Part shown: positions 43,746 to 52,513 of the stretch, one piece after another | Layout: each line of letters begins with the position of its first letter | How positions within the stretch are numbered: position 1 is the stretch's first letter | NCBI GenBank assembly: GCA_026713825.1 | Contig: JAPONS010000026.1 | Location: forward strand, 1-64,000 | Reading direction: 5' to 3' | Length of the DNA: 64,000 nucleotides | DNA from: Chloroflexota bacterium | GTDB lineage: Bacteria > Chloroflexota > Dehalococcoidia > Lucifugimonadales > UBA1127 | The notes under the pieces: generated by a model | Told to the model about the DNA's origin: nothing | Database searches by the model: none | The model's input: the letters and a program-made list of their open reading frames with translations, nothing else | Position numbers and translations under genes: made by a program

Positions 43746-44540
43746 CTACGGCTCGTCCAGCCGCTTCACTGCCCGTTCATTCCTGCGGGCCACCATGCGA
43801 GCCAGTCCCAGGGTTCGCCCCGCGTCCAGCCTAAGCATGTCGGCCTCGTCCATGGGCGTGCCGCGCCGTTCCGAGGTCACCAGCGCCGACGCCATCCAGT
43901 ACTTCCAGCCGTCGGGGAGCAGGCTGCTGTCCTCTATTGTCACCAACCCGCTACGTTCCCAGTGGCGCCTCCACCATGCCGGGCTGTGGAGGCAGAAGAA
44001 CGCCGGCTCCCAGTATGGCCGGAGGTGTTCCGGCGGCTCGTCCGAGGTCATTTCCTCGACCAGCCCGGCCACGACGATTCCCATCTGCCCACCCGGCTTG
44101 ACCAGCCGGGCCATGTACGCCTCCAGGTAGAGGTCGTCCGTCCCGAAGTATTGGTACGCGTCGACGCACACCATCGCGTCGAAAAACTCGTCGGCGAATG
44201 GCAGGGCATGCGCATCGGCATGAATGGGGTACACGCTGTCCTCAACACCGGCGTCGCGAATGCGGTCGAAGTTGGCGCTGGCGTCAATCCACAGGTCCGT
44301 CGCCCATACCTGCACCCCGTACTCCTTCGCAAGGAATATGGAGCTCAATGCCTTGCCGCAACCCATGTCCAGGACTCGTATCCCGGGCTTGAGGTCCATG
44401 CACTCCGCCAGGAACTCCGTCAGCAAAAGGGCATTCGGGCCCATCATGTTTTCCATCACCCATTCGGCATCATACTTGGCCGAGCGGGGAAATGCGGTCG
44501 GATTGAAAAGGTGCTCCCGTCCTGCATCGCTGCCCTGCAA
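43746..44540 (-). CDS. SAM-dependent methyltransferase, class I
   Basis: 264 residues from a TTG at 44540, which has GGAGG six bases upstream; the longer frame runs through a repeat and is not credible. Begins near NPTAFPRSAKYDAEWVMENMMGP. SAM-binding motif RVLDMGCGKALSSIFLAKE, followed by VWATDLWIDAS (acidic strand-two end), IHADAHALPFADEFFDAMVCVDAYQYFGTDDLYL and LVKPGGQMGIVVAG. The methyl acceptor is unknown. A long AT-richer gap upstream probably holds its promoter. Confidence 0.86.
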   Translation of the reverse strand: MQGSDAGREHLFNPTAFPRSAKYDAEWVMENMMGPNALLLTEFLAECMDLKPGIRVLDMGCGKALSSIFLAKEYGVQVWATDLWIDASANFDRIRDAGVEDSVYPIHADAHALPFADEFFDAMVCVDAYQYFGTDDLYLEAYMARLVKPGGQMGIVVAGLVEEMTSDEPPEHLRPYWEPAFFCLHSPAWWRRHWERSGLVTIEDSSLLPDGWKYWMASALVTSERRGTPMDEADMLRLDAGRTLGLARMVARRNERAVKRLDEP

Positions 44541-45028
44541 ACTTCGCCTCCATACCCGCGTAGAGCTTGCCCCGTGCCTCGATACGGGGCCGGTATCCAG
44601 GGCGAGGAGGGGCAACCCTGACACCACCTCATTGCCCTCAACCCACGCTCCCCGCTACCGTCCTCCCATGGTAATGGCAATCCACCACCGTAACCACATC
44701 ACAGGGCGCCTTCACGCCGCGGGCAACACCAACGAATTCGTTGCAAACACATCCCATGCCAATCACGTAAGCCGGTCCGCAAGCAGGGAAGGGGGGGAGG
44801 ATGCTCCTGCAAAAAATTTTCGTGTTGTAGCTAAAATGTGCCACACTCGCTACAAAACAAGGCAGGTTGTTTTGCGATTCAACCTCAAGAACCGTCACCA
44901 ACTATCTTGTTGCCGATGCACGGTGCGTCACCCCTGCCCCCCGCGAAGGCGGAAGGATCGAGAGTGGCAAAGGCGTTGGGGCGCCTTGACGCCTGAGGCT
45001 TCCTGGGAAGTTGGGTTGCGACCACGCC
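44541..45028. other. Intergenic region with a composite repeat and an AT-rich inverted repeat
   Basis: 488 bases. The part next to the methyltransferase holds a composite A/D repeat (44549-44602). Further up, at about 44826-44857, TTGTAGC and GCTACAA form a perfect 7-base inverted repeat around a TGTGCCACA palindrome, in an AT-rich stretch with an A-run. This could be the promoter/operator of the methyltransferase gene. A degenerate A copy (CCCCGCGAAGGCGGAAGG) is near 44938. No gene seen. Confidence 0.5.
44549..44602. repeat. Composite repeat: family A with a D unit in its loop
   Basis: CATACCCGCGTA, then GAGCTTGCCCCGTGC...GATACGGGG, then CCGGTATCCAGG. It lies just upstream of the methyltransferase ribosome site. 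Confidence 0.83.
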
Positions 45029-46105
45029 CTACGCCGCGAACGCGTCCAGCGCCTCCAGGTCCCACGCCAGCCCCAGCCCCGGCGCGTCCGACAGGATGAT
45101 CTCCCCGTTCTCGATGGCCGGGACCTCCTGGAACAGCGGCGCGCTCCACGGCATGTTCTCGACGGTCAGCCCGTTCGGGATCGCCACCATCGTGTGGGCC
45201 AGGATCTCCGGCGCCAGGTGGCTCACCACCGGCAGGTTGAACGCCTCCGCCATGTGCGCCGCCTTCATCCACTGCGTGATGCCCCCGGCCCGCAGCAGGT
45301 CGATCATCACGATGTCGATGCTCCGGTGTTCCAGCATGTGCCGGAACGGCGCGATGCCGTAGTGGTACTCTCCCGCCGCCACCGGCATCGTCAGCGCGTC
45401 CGCGATCCGCGCCAGCCCCGGGTAGTCGAGGTGGTCGGTCGGGTCCTCGAACCAGTAGAGCCCGTACTCCTCCAGGCGCCGCCCGATGCTGATCGACTGG
45501 TTCACGTCCCACCCCTGGTTGATGTCCACCATGATGTCCACGCCGTCCCCGACGGCCTCCCGCATCACCCGGGCCCGCTCCAGCTCCGCGGCCGGCGTCT
45601 TCTCCCCGCCCAGCCGGAACTTCATGGAGGTGTACCCCTCCTCCACCAGTCGCGCGCCCGTCGTGGCCAGCGCCTCCAGGTCGTAGGTGCGCCACAGGAA
45701 GCCGCTCGCATAGGCGGGCATCCGGTCCCGGTAGCCGCCCAGCAGCTTGTGCACCGGCTGCCCCAGCGCCTTCCCCTTGATGTCCCACAGCGCCACGTCG
45801 ATGGCCGCCGACGCCCGCGTCAGCATCCCCTCCGGCGACCCGCCGCCCACGGCCCGCAGCCGCTTCCCGATGGCCTCGATGTCCATCGGGTCGCTGCCGA
45901 TGACGAGCTCCGTCAGTGCGTTCACCAGCTCGTGCAGCGGCTTCAGGATCACGTCGCTGACGAACCCCGCATACCCCATCCCCTCGATGCCCTCGTCCGT
46001 CCGCAGCGTCAGCGTCACGAAGGGCGCCACGTTCGCCCCGCCCACCGGCGGCCCCGGCTCCCGGGGCACGCATACGGCCCGAGTCTCAAAGCTGGCAATC
46101 TTCAT
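45029..46105 (-). CDS. Enolase superfamily enzyme, mandelate racemase/muconate lactonizing type
   Basis: 358 residues from the ATG at 46105 (GGAGGGG upstream). N-terminal capping domain then a TIM barrel. First base region YTSMKFRLGGEK; metal ligands D in IMVDINQGWD, E in WFEDPTDHLDYPG and E in AAGEYHYG; the Asp-His dyad of the mandelate racemase subgroup in MIDLLRAGGIT and VVSHLAPEI. It should abstract a proton alpha to a carboxylate, as in racemisation or sugar-acid dehydration. Substrate cannot be named. Stands alone, facing the same way as the methyltransferase. Confidence 0.92.
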   Translation of the reverse strand: MKIASFETRAVCVPREPGPPVGGANVAPFVTLTLRTDEGIEGMGYAGFVSDVILKPLHELVNALTELVIGSDPMDIEAIGKRLRAVGGGSPEGMLTRASAAIDVALWDIKGKALGQPVHKLLGGYRDRMPAYASGFLWRTYDLEALATTGARLVEEGYTSMKFRLGGEKTPAAELERARVMREAVGDGVDIMVDINQGWDVNQSISIGRRLEEYGLYWFEDPTDHLDYPGLARIADALTMPVAAGEYHYGIAPFRHMLEHRSIDIVMIDLLRAGGITQWMKAAHMAEAFNLPVVSHLAPEILAHTMVAIPNGLTVENMPWSAPLFQEVPAIENGEIILSDAPGLGLAWDLEALDAFAA

Positions 46106-46356
46106 AGCCCCTCCAGAAGTGCAGCATGAACCTTGACGCGAACAGGGTACGCGAGACGCAGCCCCCCGCGAAACCCCAAACCCTGACACAGCGCCGTTGC
46201 CCCAAAGCGCCATCCCTCGCTACCCTCACCCCCTGGCGACGGTAGCAGCGCCCCGCAAGGAGACATCAAGACAATTTGGAAGAGAAACTTTCAGAAGGGG
46301 TTACGAAGAAGTCCCGTCGTGGAGGTGAAGCGAACGTGACCGCGGCGCTTGGGGCG

Positions 46357-46827
46357 CTACAGGTCCCCAAGCCCCTGCGGCGGCCGCTCCGCCACCGGCT
46401 TGTCGAGGATTTCCTGCGCGAGCATGGCCTGCCGGAGCGTGTTCTTGTTCAGCACCTTGGCCGCACCCGAGCGGCGCGCTCGCTGGCCCGCGACGGCCGC
46501 GGCCGGTCCCCGCTGCGCCGCCTGCGGAGGCGCTGCCTGCGTGGAGGTGGTTGCCCGTTGCGGCTGCCGACGCGGGGCCTCCGGCTGTGCCCGGGGCACT
46601 TCATAGCCGGGCCCCTCCAGCGATTCCCCTTCCAGGGACCGCTGGTCAGGCCCCACACGGTAAGCCTCGGCCGTCGTGGACGTAGGACGCTGCGGGGCGC
46701 GTGGCGGCTCCGGCGGGGGCGGTGGCTCGGCCGGAGACACGTTCTCGCCGCGCTCCATCGCCTCGCGCACCTCTTGGATGCGCTCCTGCGCCCGCCGCCG
46801 AAGCTCTTCAAGCCTGCTGTTGGCCAT
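46357..46827 (-). CDS. Proline-rich protein downstream of floA, unknown function
   Basis: 156 residues. The N-terminal ~30 residues form a charged helix likely to coil (RLEELRRRAQERIQEVREAMERG), followed by a low-complexity Pro/Gln/Ala linker and a short, more ordered C-terminus (AAKVLNKNTLRQAMLAQEILDKPVAERP). That C-terminal segment looks like a conserved binding helix. It is the last gene of an nfeD-floA run, 27 bases after floA, so a role with the flotillin scaffold is likely by position only. Confidence 0.7.
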   Translation of the reverse strand: MANSRLEELRRRAQERIQEVREAMERGENVSPAEPPPPPEPPRAPQRPTSTTAEAYRVGPDQRSLEGESLEGPGYEVPRAQPEAPRRQPQRATTSTQAAPPQAAQRGPAAAVAGQRARRSGAAKVLNKNTLRQAMLAQEILDKPVAERPPQGLGDL

Positions 46828-46854
46828 ATCCGGTCCGCTCCTGCCGCCGATACT

Positions 46855-47844
46855 CTACGGCTGGGTGCCCTCTTCCGGCTGGTCGCCCAGACTCTCCCGC
46901 ATGGAGGTGTCCGCCTGGACGTTGCGCATGCGGTAGTAGTCCATGATGCCGAGGTTGCCTGCCCGGAAGGCCTCCGCCATCGCGCGGGGTACCTCCGCCT
47001 CGGCCTCCACGACGCGGGCCCGCATCTCCTGCGTTCGCGCCACCATCTCCTGCTCCTGCGCGACTGCCATGGCGCGCCGCTGCTCCGCCCGTGCCTGCGC
47101 AATCTGCTTGTCCGCCTCTGCCTGGTCGATCTGCAGCTGCGCCCCGATGTTGCGCCCCACGTCCACGTCCGCAATGTCGATGGACAGGATCTCGAAGGCG
47201 GTGCCCGCGTCCAGCCCGCCCGACAGCACCTTGCGCGATATCTGGTCGGGGTTCTCCAGCACGGCCTTGTGCGCGTCGGCCGAGCCGATAGCCGAGACCG
47301 TGCCCTCGCCCACGCGGGCAAGGATGGTCTCCTCGCCGGCGCCTCCCACGAGGCGGTCAAGGTTCGCCCGCACCGTCACCCTCGCGACGGCGATGAGCTG
47401 GATACCGTCCTTGGCCACTGCCGACACCCGTGGCGTGTTGATGACCCGCGGGTTGACGCTGGTCTGCACAGCCTGCAGCACGTCGCGGCCCGCAAGGTCG
47501 ATGGCCGTTGCCCGCTGCCACGTCAGGTCGATGTTCGCCTTGTCGGCGGAGATCATGGCGGACACCACGCGGCCCACGTTGCCGCCGGCCAGGTAGTGCG
47601 CTTCCATGTCGTTGATGTCGAGGTCCTGCCCCGCCTTGGTCGCGGAGATGAGTGGCTCGACGATGGCGTTCGGGTTCACCTTCCGCAGCCGCATGCCGAT
47701 GAGGCTCAGCAGGCTGACCGGCACGCCCGCGAAGATGGCGCTCAACCACAACCCGACCGGGATGAAGAAGAGGATGAGTCCCAGCGTGAAGATAATGGGA
47801 AGTATGAGAAGGAGAAGGACTACGATTCGTCCGATCCATGCCAT
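46855..47844 (-). CDS. floA: Flotillin-like protein FloA
   Basis: 329 residues from the ATG at 47844, with AGGAGA upstream. Residues ~5-45 form a membrane hairpin ([19 protein letters not shown], then a second hydrophobic stretch), then a band-7/SPFH-like region ([30 protein letters not shown]) and a coiled-coil rich in EA repeats ([24 protein letters not shown]). FloA organises functional membrane microdomains in Bacillus. Partner nfeD lies 19 bases upstream. The short C-terminal tail is acidic. Confidence 0.94.
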   Translation of the reverse strand: MAWIGRIVVLLLLILPIIFTLGLILFFIPVGLWLSAIFAGVPVSLLSLIGMRLRKVNPNAIVEPLISATKAGQDLDINDMEAHYLAGGNVGRVVSAMISADKANIDLTWQRATAIDLAGRDVLQAVQTSVNPRVINTPRVSAVAKDGIQLIAVARVTVRANLDRLVGGAGEETILARVGEGTVSAIGSADAHKAVLENPDQISRKVLSGGLDAGTAFEILSIDIADVDVGRNIGAQLQIDQAEADKQIAQARAEQRRAMAVAQEQEMVARTQEMRARVVEAEAEVPRAMAEAFRAGNLGIMDYYRMRNVQADTSMRESLGDQPEEGTQP

Positions 47845-47863
47845 GGTTGCATCTCCTATGTGC

Positions 47864-49309
47864 CTATTTTTGTGGTGGTGCGCTGTCCTCGCTGGGGGGA
47901 GTCTCTTGGCCTTCGCCGGGCGCCACCGCCCGTACCACACGCCGGTACTCCTCATCGGCTATAACGACGACTGAGGTCCCGGCGTCGATGAAGCCCCCTT
48001 CTGATACCACGTCCACTCGTTGGGTGTCAATTTGCGCGACGCCCGCCGGGTGCAGCACTGTAAGCGTCACACCCCGCTTGCCGAGCATCGAGACGTACCC
48101 GTGCGGCGCTGCCTCGGCGACCGGTGCACCGGCAACGCCAAACCTGTTCAGCAGCCCACTGCCCCGCGGCAACGAAGTCTGCAGCGCAAGCCCGCCCAGG
48201 CCGCGCCTGTTGGGCAGCAACGTCAGGATTGCGGCGGCTCCCACCACGATGGTGACCAGTGAGCCGAGCAGCACCAGTCCCGCCCGCACGAAGTCTCCCG
48301 TCGTGGCGCCCTGCCCGATCAGTGATATGTATAGTCCGGCAAAGAACGCGATGCCGCCAATCAGTCCCGCCACGCCGAACCCGGGGGTGAGCACAAGTTC
48401 CACCGCGATGAGCGCTATCCCTATCGCCACTAGCACGACGCCCTCCCAGCCGGAGAGCTCCGCCAGGAAACCGCCCCAGAAGAACAGCGCCAGCAGCAGG
48501 ACGCCAGCGATGCCCGGCACGCCAAAGCCGGGCGAGGTCAGTTCCGCCAGCAATCCCAGGAACCCGAGCGAGATGAGCAGCGACGCCACAACCGGGTTGG
48601 TCAGAAAGCGCACAAAACGCTCCGCAAGGCTGTACTCGACCTGCACCAGCTCCGCCCCAGAGATGCCCTCCAACTCGAGGACCTCCGTGATGCTGGAAGC
48701 CTCGCCGTCGGCGTACCCCCACTGGAGCGCCTCGCTGGTGGTCATCGTGAGGAGCTTGCCCTCCTCCACCAGCCCGTCGATGGCCACGCTGTCGTCCACC
48801 ATCGCCTCCGCGATGCGAGGGTCGCGCCCCCTCACCTCAGCGACGGCGCGGAAATCACTGCGGACAGCGGACACCACCTTCTCTGAGGCGGTCTCGCCCT
48901 CTTGGTCGACGGGCGTCGCGGCCCCAATGACGCCGCCCTCGTCCATGTATATCTTGTCGGCGGAGATGGCGATGAGCGCCCCGGCGGAGAACGCCTCGCG
49001 GTTGACGTACGCGATGACTGGCACCTCGGCGTCGAGGAGTGCGTCCTTGATGGAGAGTGCGGCGTCCAACCGGCCGCCCGGGGTGTTGATGTCGAGGAGG
49101 ACGGCGTCGGCGCCCTCCTCCGCCGCGGTACTGAGCACCCGCTTCACGTAGGGCGTCATGCCGAGGTCGATGGTGCCGTTGATGGTGGCGACGTACACGC
49201 GCCCGCCGGCGCCGGACTGCCCCAGCACGGTCGGCACGAGCAACCCCAGCAAGCCGAGGACGATGAGCGTGGCGCTGAACGCGCGCATTGCCGTGCGTAG
49301 TGCTGGCAT
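47864..49309 (-). CDS. NfeD-family membrane protein with ClpP-like serine protease domain
   Basis: 481 residues from the ATG at 49309. Signal sequence ([12 protein letters not shown]), then a ClpP/SppA-like domain: [23 protein letters not shown] and the serine in [20 protein letters not shown]. Four to five membrane helices follow ([29 protein letters not shown]), and a C-terminal OB-fold NfeD domain ([23 protein letters not shown]). The long form is usually paired with flotillin/stomatin genes, as here with floA. Probably cleaves or regulates the FloA assembly. Divergent from thrC. Confidence 0.93.
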   Translation of the reverse strand: MPALRTAMRAFSATLIVLGLLGLLVPTVLGQSGAGGRVYVATINGTIDLGMTPYVKRVLSTAAEEGADAVLLDINTPGGRLDAALSIKDALLDAEVPVIAYVNREAFSAGALIAISADKIYMDEGGVIGAATPVDQEGETASEKVVSAVRSDFRAVAEVRGRDPRIAEAMVDDSVAIDGLVEEGKLLTMTTSEALQWGYADGEASSITEVLELEGISGAELVQVEYSLAERFVRFLTNPVVASLLISLGFLGLLAELTSPGFGVPGIAGVLLLALFFWGGFLAELSGWEGVVLVAIGIALIAVELVLTPGFGVAGLIGGIAFFAGLYISLIGQGATTGDFVRAGLVLLGSLVTIVVGAAAILTLLPNRRGLGGLALQTSLPRGSGLLNRFGVAGAPVAEAAPHGYVSMLGKRGVTLTVLHPAGVAQIDTQRVDVVSEGGFIDAGTSVVVIADEEYRRVVRAVAPGEGQETPPSEDSAPPQK

Positions 49310-49540
49310 TCGATGCGCCCCTTTCGCTCGGTTGAGCCCCCGCGCTCTCCTCACACCTCTCCCTGCTATAGTTCAAGTATACCCTACGGAGTCGGACAAA
49401 GCCTCGCGCGTAGCGCCGCGCACGGGACTTCAGATTGACGCAGCTACGGCCCACTGCTACCATGATCCTGCTATTGACAGCTACTTTGTCGCGTTGTGTG
49501 TTCAGTTTGGCCGGTACGCCGGAGGTGAGGGAGAGCAGCC

Positions 49541-50764
49541 TTGGCATTCGCAAGCGCCTTGAAGTGCAGGGAATGCGGCCGTGAGTACCCCACGGACCCG
49601 CTCAACGTCTGCGAGTTCTGCTTCGGTCCGCTGGAAGTGTCCTACGACTATGAGGCCATCGCCCGCGTGATCAGCAGGGAGCGCATCCAGAACGGCCCGC
49701 TGACCATGTGGCGCTACCAGGACCTGCTCCCCGTGGACGGCGACAACGCGGTCGACCTGCAGACGGGGTTCACTCCGCTGATGAAGGCGCCCAACCTCGG
49801 CCGCCTGCTCGGTCTCGACCACCTGTACATCAAAAACGACGCGGTCAACCCCACCAACTCCTTCAAGGACCGCGTGGTCTCCGTCGCCTCCACCAAGGCG
49901 CTGGAGTACGAGTTCAAGACGCTAGCCTGCGCCTCGACGGGCAACCTCGCCGGCAGCGTCGCCGCCCACGCCGCGAGGGCCGGCATGAACGCCTACATCT
50001 TCATCCCCGCGGACCTCGAGAGGGGCAAGGTTGTCGGCGCCGCCATCTACGGCCCGACCCTCGTGGCCATCAACGGCAGCTACGACGACGTCAACCGCCT
50101 CTGCAGCGAGTTGGCCGACACCTACCCGTGGGCCTTCGTGAACATCAACATGCGTCCCTACTACGCCGAGGGCAGCAAGACCCTTGGATACGAGGTCGCG
50201 GAGCAACTCGGCTGGCAAGCCCCTGCGCATTGCATCGTGCCCTCGGCCTCCGGCTCCATGTTCACCAAGATATGGAAGGGTCTGAAGGAGTTTGAGGACT
50301 TGGAGCTCATCCCAAAGGTCCACACGCACATGCACATGACCCAGGCGGCTGGCTGCGCCCCCATCGCCGAGGCCTACGAGGCTGGCGTGACCCGCGTCCG
50401 CCCCGTCAAACCCAATTCCATCGCCAAGTCGCTGGCCATCGGCAACCCGGCCGACGGCTACTACTCGCTCAAGACCATTCAGGAATCGGACGGCGACGCC
50501 ACAATCGTCCCTGAAGAAGAGGTGGTCGCCGGCATCCAGATGCTCGCGGAGAACGAGGGCATCTTCACGGAGACCGCCGGCGGTGTCGTCATCTCCGGCC
50601 TCAAGCGCCTGGTCGAGCGCGGCGCCATCAAGCGCGACGAGGTGACGGTGGCCTACATCACCGGCAACGGCCTCAAGACGCTGGAGGCGGTGGAGGACAC
50701 CGTCCGATCAGTCACCATCGACCCGACCACGTCGTCCTTCGAAGAGCAAGTGCTGAACGCCTAA
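49541..50764 (+). CDS. thrC: Threonine synthase
   Basis: PLP enzyme converting O-phosphohomoserine to threonine. 407 residues from a TTG with AGGGAGAG upstream. The N-terminus carries a zinc-ribbon-like Cys set (C9, C12, C24, C27: KCRECG, CEFCFG). PLP lysine K109 in NPTNSFKDRVV; phosphate loop CASTGNLAGSVAAHAA. The other threonine-pathway genes, thrB and lysC, lie 11 kb away at 60-62 kb. It heads a run with a NIL-domain protein and a MoaD-like protein, an arrangement suggesting sulfur transfer as well as threonine formation. Confidence 0.94.
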   Translation: MAFASALKCRECGREYPTDPLNVCEFCFGPLEVSYDYEAIARVISRERIQNGPLTMWRYQDLLPVDGDNAVDLQTGFTPLMKAPNLGRLLGLDHLYIKNDAVNPTNSFKDRVVSVASTKALEYEFKTLACASTGNLAGSVAAHAARAGMNAYIFIPADLERGKVVGAAIYGPTLVAINGSYDDVNRLCSELADTYPWAFVNINMRPYYAEGSKTLGYEVAEQLGWQAPAHCIVPSASGSMFTKIWKGLKEFEDLELIPKVHTHMHMTQAAGCAPIAEAYEAGVTRVRPVKPNSIAKSLAIGNPADGYYSLKTIQESDGDATIVPEEEVVAGIQMLAENEGIFTETAGGVVISGLKRLVERGAIKRDEVTVAYITGNGLKTLEAVEDTVRSVTIDPTTSSFEEQVLNA

Positions 50765-50787
50765 AGGGCAGGAGTGGCAAGGCCGCA

Positions 50788-51027
50788 ATGGCGAAACTCA
50801 GAGTACGGTTCACCTTCACCCCGGAGCTGATCCAGGAACCGGTCATCTGGCAGCTTGGTCAGAAATTCCCGATTGTGACCAACATCCGGGGTGCCGACGT
50901 GCGCCAGGCCTTCGGCTGGGCTCTCCTGGAGTTGGAAGGCGAGGAAGACCAGATCAACCAGGGCATCGAGTGGGTGCGTTCCACCGGCATCGAGGTGGAG
51001 CTCGTCACCGGAGACGTAATCGAGTGA
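50788..51027 (+). CDS. NIL-domain small protein
   Basis: 79 residues matching a single NIL domain: VRFTFTPELIQEPVIWQLGQKFPIVTNIRGADVRQAFGWALLELEGEEDQINQGIEWVRSTGIEVELV. NIL domains occur as the ligand-sensing tail of methionine ABC transporters and as part of ferredoxin-type proteins in homocysteine formation; the free domain suggests amino-acid sensing or a partner for a sulfur carrier. It lies 23 bases after thrC in the same direction, with GGCAAGG before the start. Confidence 0.88.
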   Translation: MAKLRVRFTFTPELIQEPVIWQLGQKFPIVTNIRGADVRQAFGWALLELEGEEDQINQGIEWVRSTGIEVELVTGDVIE

Positions 51028-51047
51028 CCGCAGCTCCAACACAACCA

Positions 51048-51083
51048 GTCCTTTCCCCCTGAAGGGGAAGGTTAGGATGGGGG
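51048..51083. repeat. Palindromic repeat, family C
   Basis: CCTTTCCCCCTGAAGGGG then AAGGTTAGGATGGGGG, between the NIL and MoaD genes. It is the last repeat copy seen; none were noticed from here to 64 kb. Confidence 0.82.
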
Positions 51084-51121
51084 CTGCTGGGAATCAGGGT
51101 ACTGCAAGAGGAGGAAGGCCA

Positions 51122-51397
51122 ATGGGCGTCACAGTGCGGATTCCGGCCCCGCTTCGGCGGGTCACCAACGACCAGGACCGCGTCGAAGTCGACGCGGAGA
51201 ATCTGGCGGACATGGTCGACGCCATGGAGGAACAGTTCCCCGGCATCAAGGAGCGCCTGATCGACGAGACCGGCGGCCTCCGGCACTTTGTGAACATCTA
51301 CGTGAACGGCGAGGACGTCCAGTTCCTCCAGGGCCTCGAAACCGCCATCAAGGCCTCGGACGAGGTCAGCATCGTGCCAGCGGTAGCCGGCGGGTAG
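51122..51397 (+). CDS. MoaD/ThiS family sulfur carrier protein
   Basis: 91 residues, ubiquitin-like. VTVRIPAPLRRVTNDQDRVEV at the start, then FVNIYVNGEDVQFLQGLETAIKASDEVSIVPAVAGG. The C-terminal Gly-Gly is exactly where activation by adenylation and thiocarboxylation occurs. GAGGAAGG precedes the ATG. MoaD for molybdopterin or a CysO-like carrier for amino-acid sulfur are both possible; the thrC-NIL context favours the latter. An activating E1 (MoeB/ThiF) and a JAB protease are not in the window. Confidence 0.9.
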   Translation: MGVTVRIPAPLRRVTNDQDRVEVDAENLADMVDAMEEQFPGIKERLIDETGGLRHFVNIYVNGEDVQFLQGLETAIKASDEVSIVPAVAGG

Positions 51398-51453
51398 GCC
51401 GGCCCCTTCCCCACCCCCGTCCTTGTAGGAGACGCCACAGAGGTCTGCTGATT

Positions 51454-52425
51454 ATGCAGAGCAATGAAGATACAGCCATAAGGGCGGCGCAAGACCAGAA
51501 CGCTGCTGCATTTGAGGAACAGCGCGCTGACTTGGAGCTGGAATCCCCTGGCTTGTGGGCCCTCTTTCATAATGGGCGGCTTGTCAACACGTACGATACC
51601 CAGCAATTTGCCATAGAAAGCGCAGAGCGACGATTTGGCCCGGGACCGCACTTTGTCACGCAAATTGCTGAGGAACCGGAAGCGGCTCTGGACACCGAAG
51701 ATCCTGCGGACGAGGAGAAGAGGTCGTTTGCCAGGCTGGCTCTTCGATTCGCCTGGAATACATGTACCTTCATCGGCGCTGTTGCCCTTTGGCTTGCAGA
51801 CCACATCATTGACCTGATGCCGATGGCGTTTGATGTGTGGCAGCGGATCAAGGGAACTCCCACGCGAGAGAGGCAAGACAAAAACAGGCCTCGTTTTTCC
51901 AAGAAGGAGAGGGAGAACTACCTGCACAGCCAAGGAAAGCGATGCATGTACTGCGGGGGCAGGTTTTCCTCGCATTACTACGATGTTGACCATAAGATTC
52001 CATGGGCTCGCTCAAGGGACAACAGGCGAAGCAACCTACAGGTTCTTTGTACTCCCTGCAATCGCCGCAAGGGTGACCAATACGATGACGACTTTAGAAA
52101 GCGCTATGCCAGTGTCTTTCCGTCCCGCCGCAAGACTCCTCCAAATCCGCCGATCCCGCAACGTAAGTTTGACGCAGTTACAAGGGCAACCAACAGAACG
52201 CGGCGCGCGCACGCAGGGAGTGGGATGCCCGTCGTAACGCGACAACAGAAAATCTTGGGTGTCAGTTTCTTCCTTGGCATTTTTTCTTTCGGCTTGTCCC
52301 TTGTGGTCCTGCAGGAGTTGGGGGTCACTTGGGACGGAATGGGGATACCGACTGCTGTGGTTGGTCTCTTCGTTGGGGGTGGGTTGTATCTGAGGGCGTG
52401 GTTGACGGGAAGGCTCTACAGCTAG
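51454..52425 (+). CDS. Membrane-anchored HNH endonuclease domain protein
   Basis: 323 residues. An N-terminal soluble part (GLWALFHNGRLVNTYDTQQFAIESAERRFG...HFVTQI) resembles the small DUF5678-type domain. One hydrophobic segment follows (TCTFIGAVALWLADHII). The HNH nuclease has zinc cysteines and catalytic His: CMYCGGRFSSHYYDVDHKIPWARSRDNRRSNLQVLCTPCNRRKGD. Two further membrane segments close the protein. Codon use is clearly less GC-rich than in the neighbours, which suggests recent transfer. A defence, DNA uptake or phage-linked role is possible; nothing adjacent confirms it. Confidence 0.82.
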   Translation: MQSNEDTAIRAAQDQNAAAFEEQRADLELESPGLWALFHNGRLVNTYDTQQFAIESAERRFGPGPHFVTQIAEEPEAALDTEDPADEEKRSFARLALRFAWNTCTFIGAVALWLADHIIDLMPMAFDVWQRIKGTPTRERQDKNRPRFSKKERENYLHSQGKRCMYCGGRFSSHYYDVDHKIPWARSRDNRRSNLQVLCTPCNRRKGDQYDDDFRKRYASVFPSRRKTPPNPPIPQRKFDAVTRATNRTRRAHAGSGMPVVTRQQKILGVSFFLGIFSFGLSLVVLQELGVTWDGMGIPTAVVGLFVGGGLYLRAWLTGRLYS

Positions 52426-52513
52426 CTATAATGTGACCCCCCCCACCCCTACCCACCGGCCCCTCCCCGCGCTATCCTGACCCGCAATCGACCCCGCGAC
52501 GTTGGAGGCAGCC

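Noticed and set aside
44541-44627. N-terminal extension of the methyltransferase up to 44627
   Set aside because: That part is a translated composite repeat; the TTG at 44540 has an excellent ribosome site and homology begins after it.
46276-47964. 562-residue plus-strand frame over floA and its partner
   Set aside because: His/Arg/Leu-rich antisense shadow; FloA is certain on the minus strand.
37106-51121. Integrated prophage or conjugative element explaining the repeat-rich region
   Set aside because: No integrase, phage structural, plasmid replication or transfer genes are present; only short repeats.
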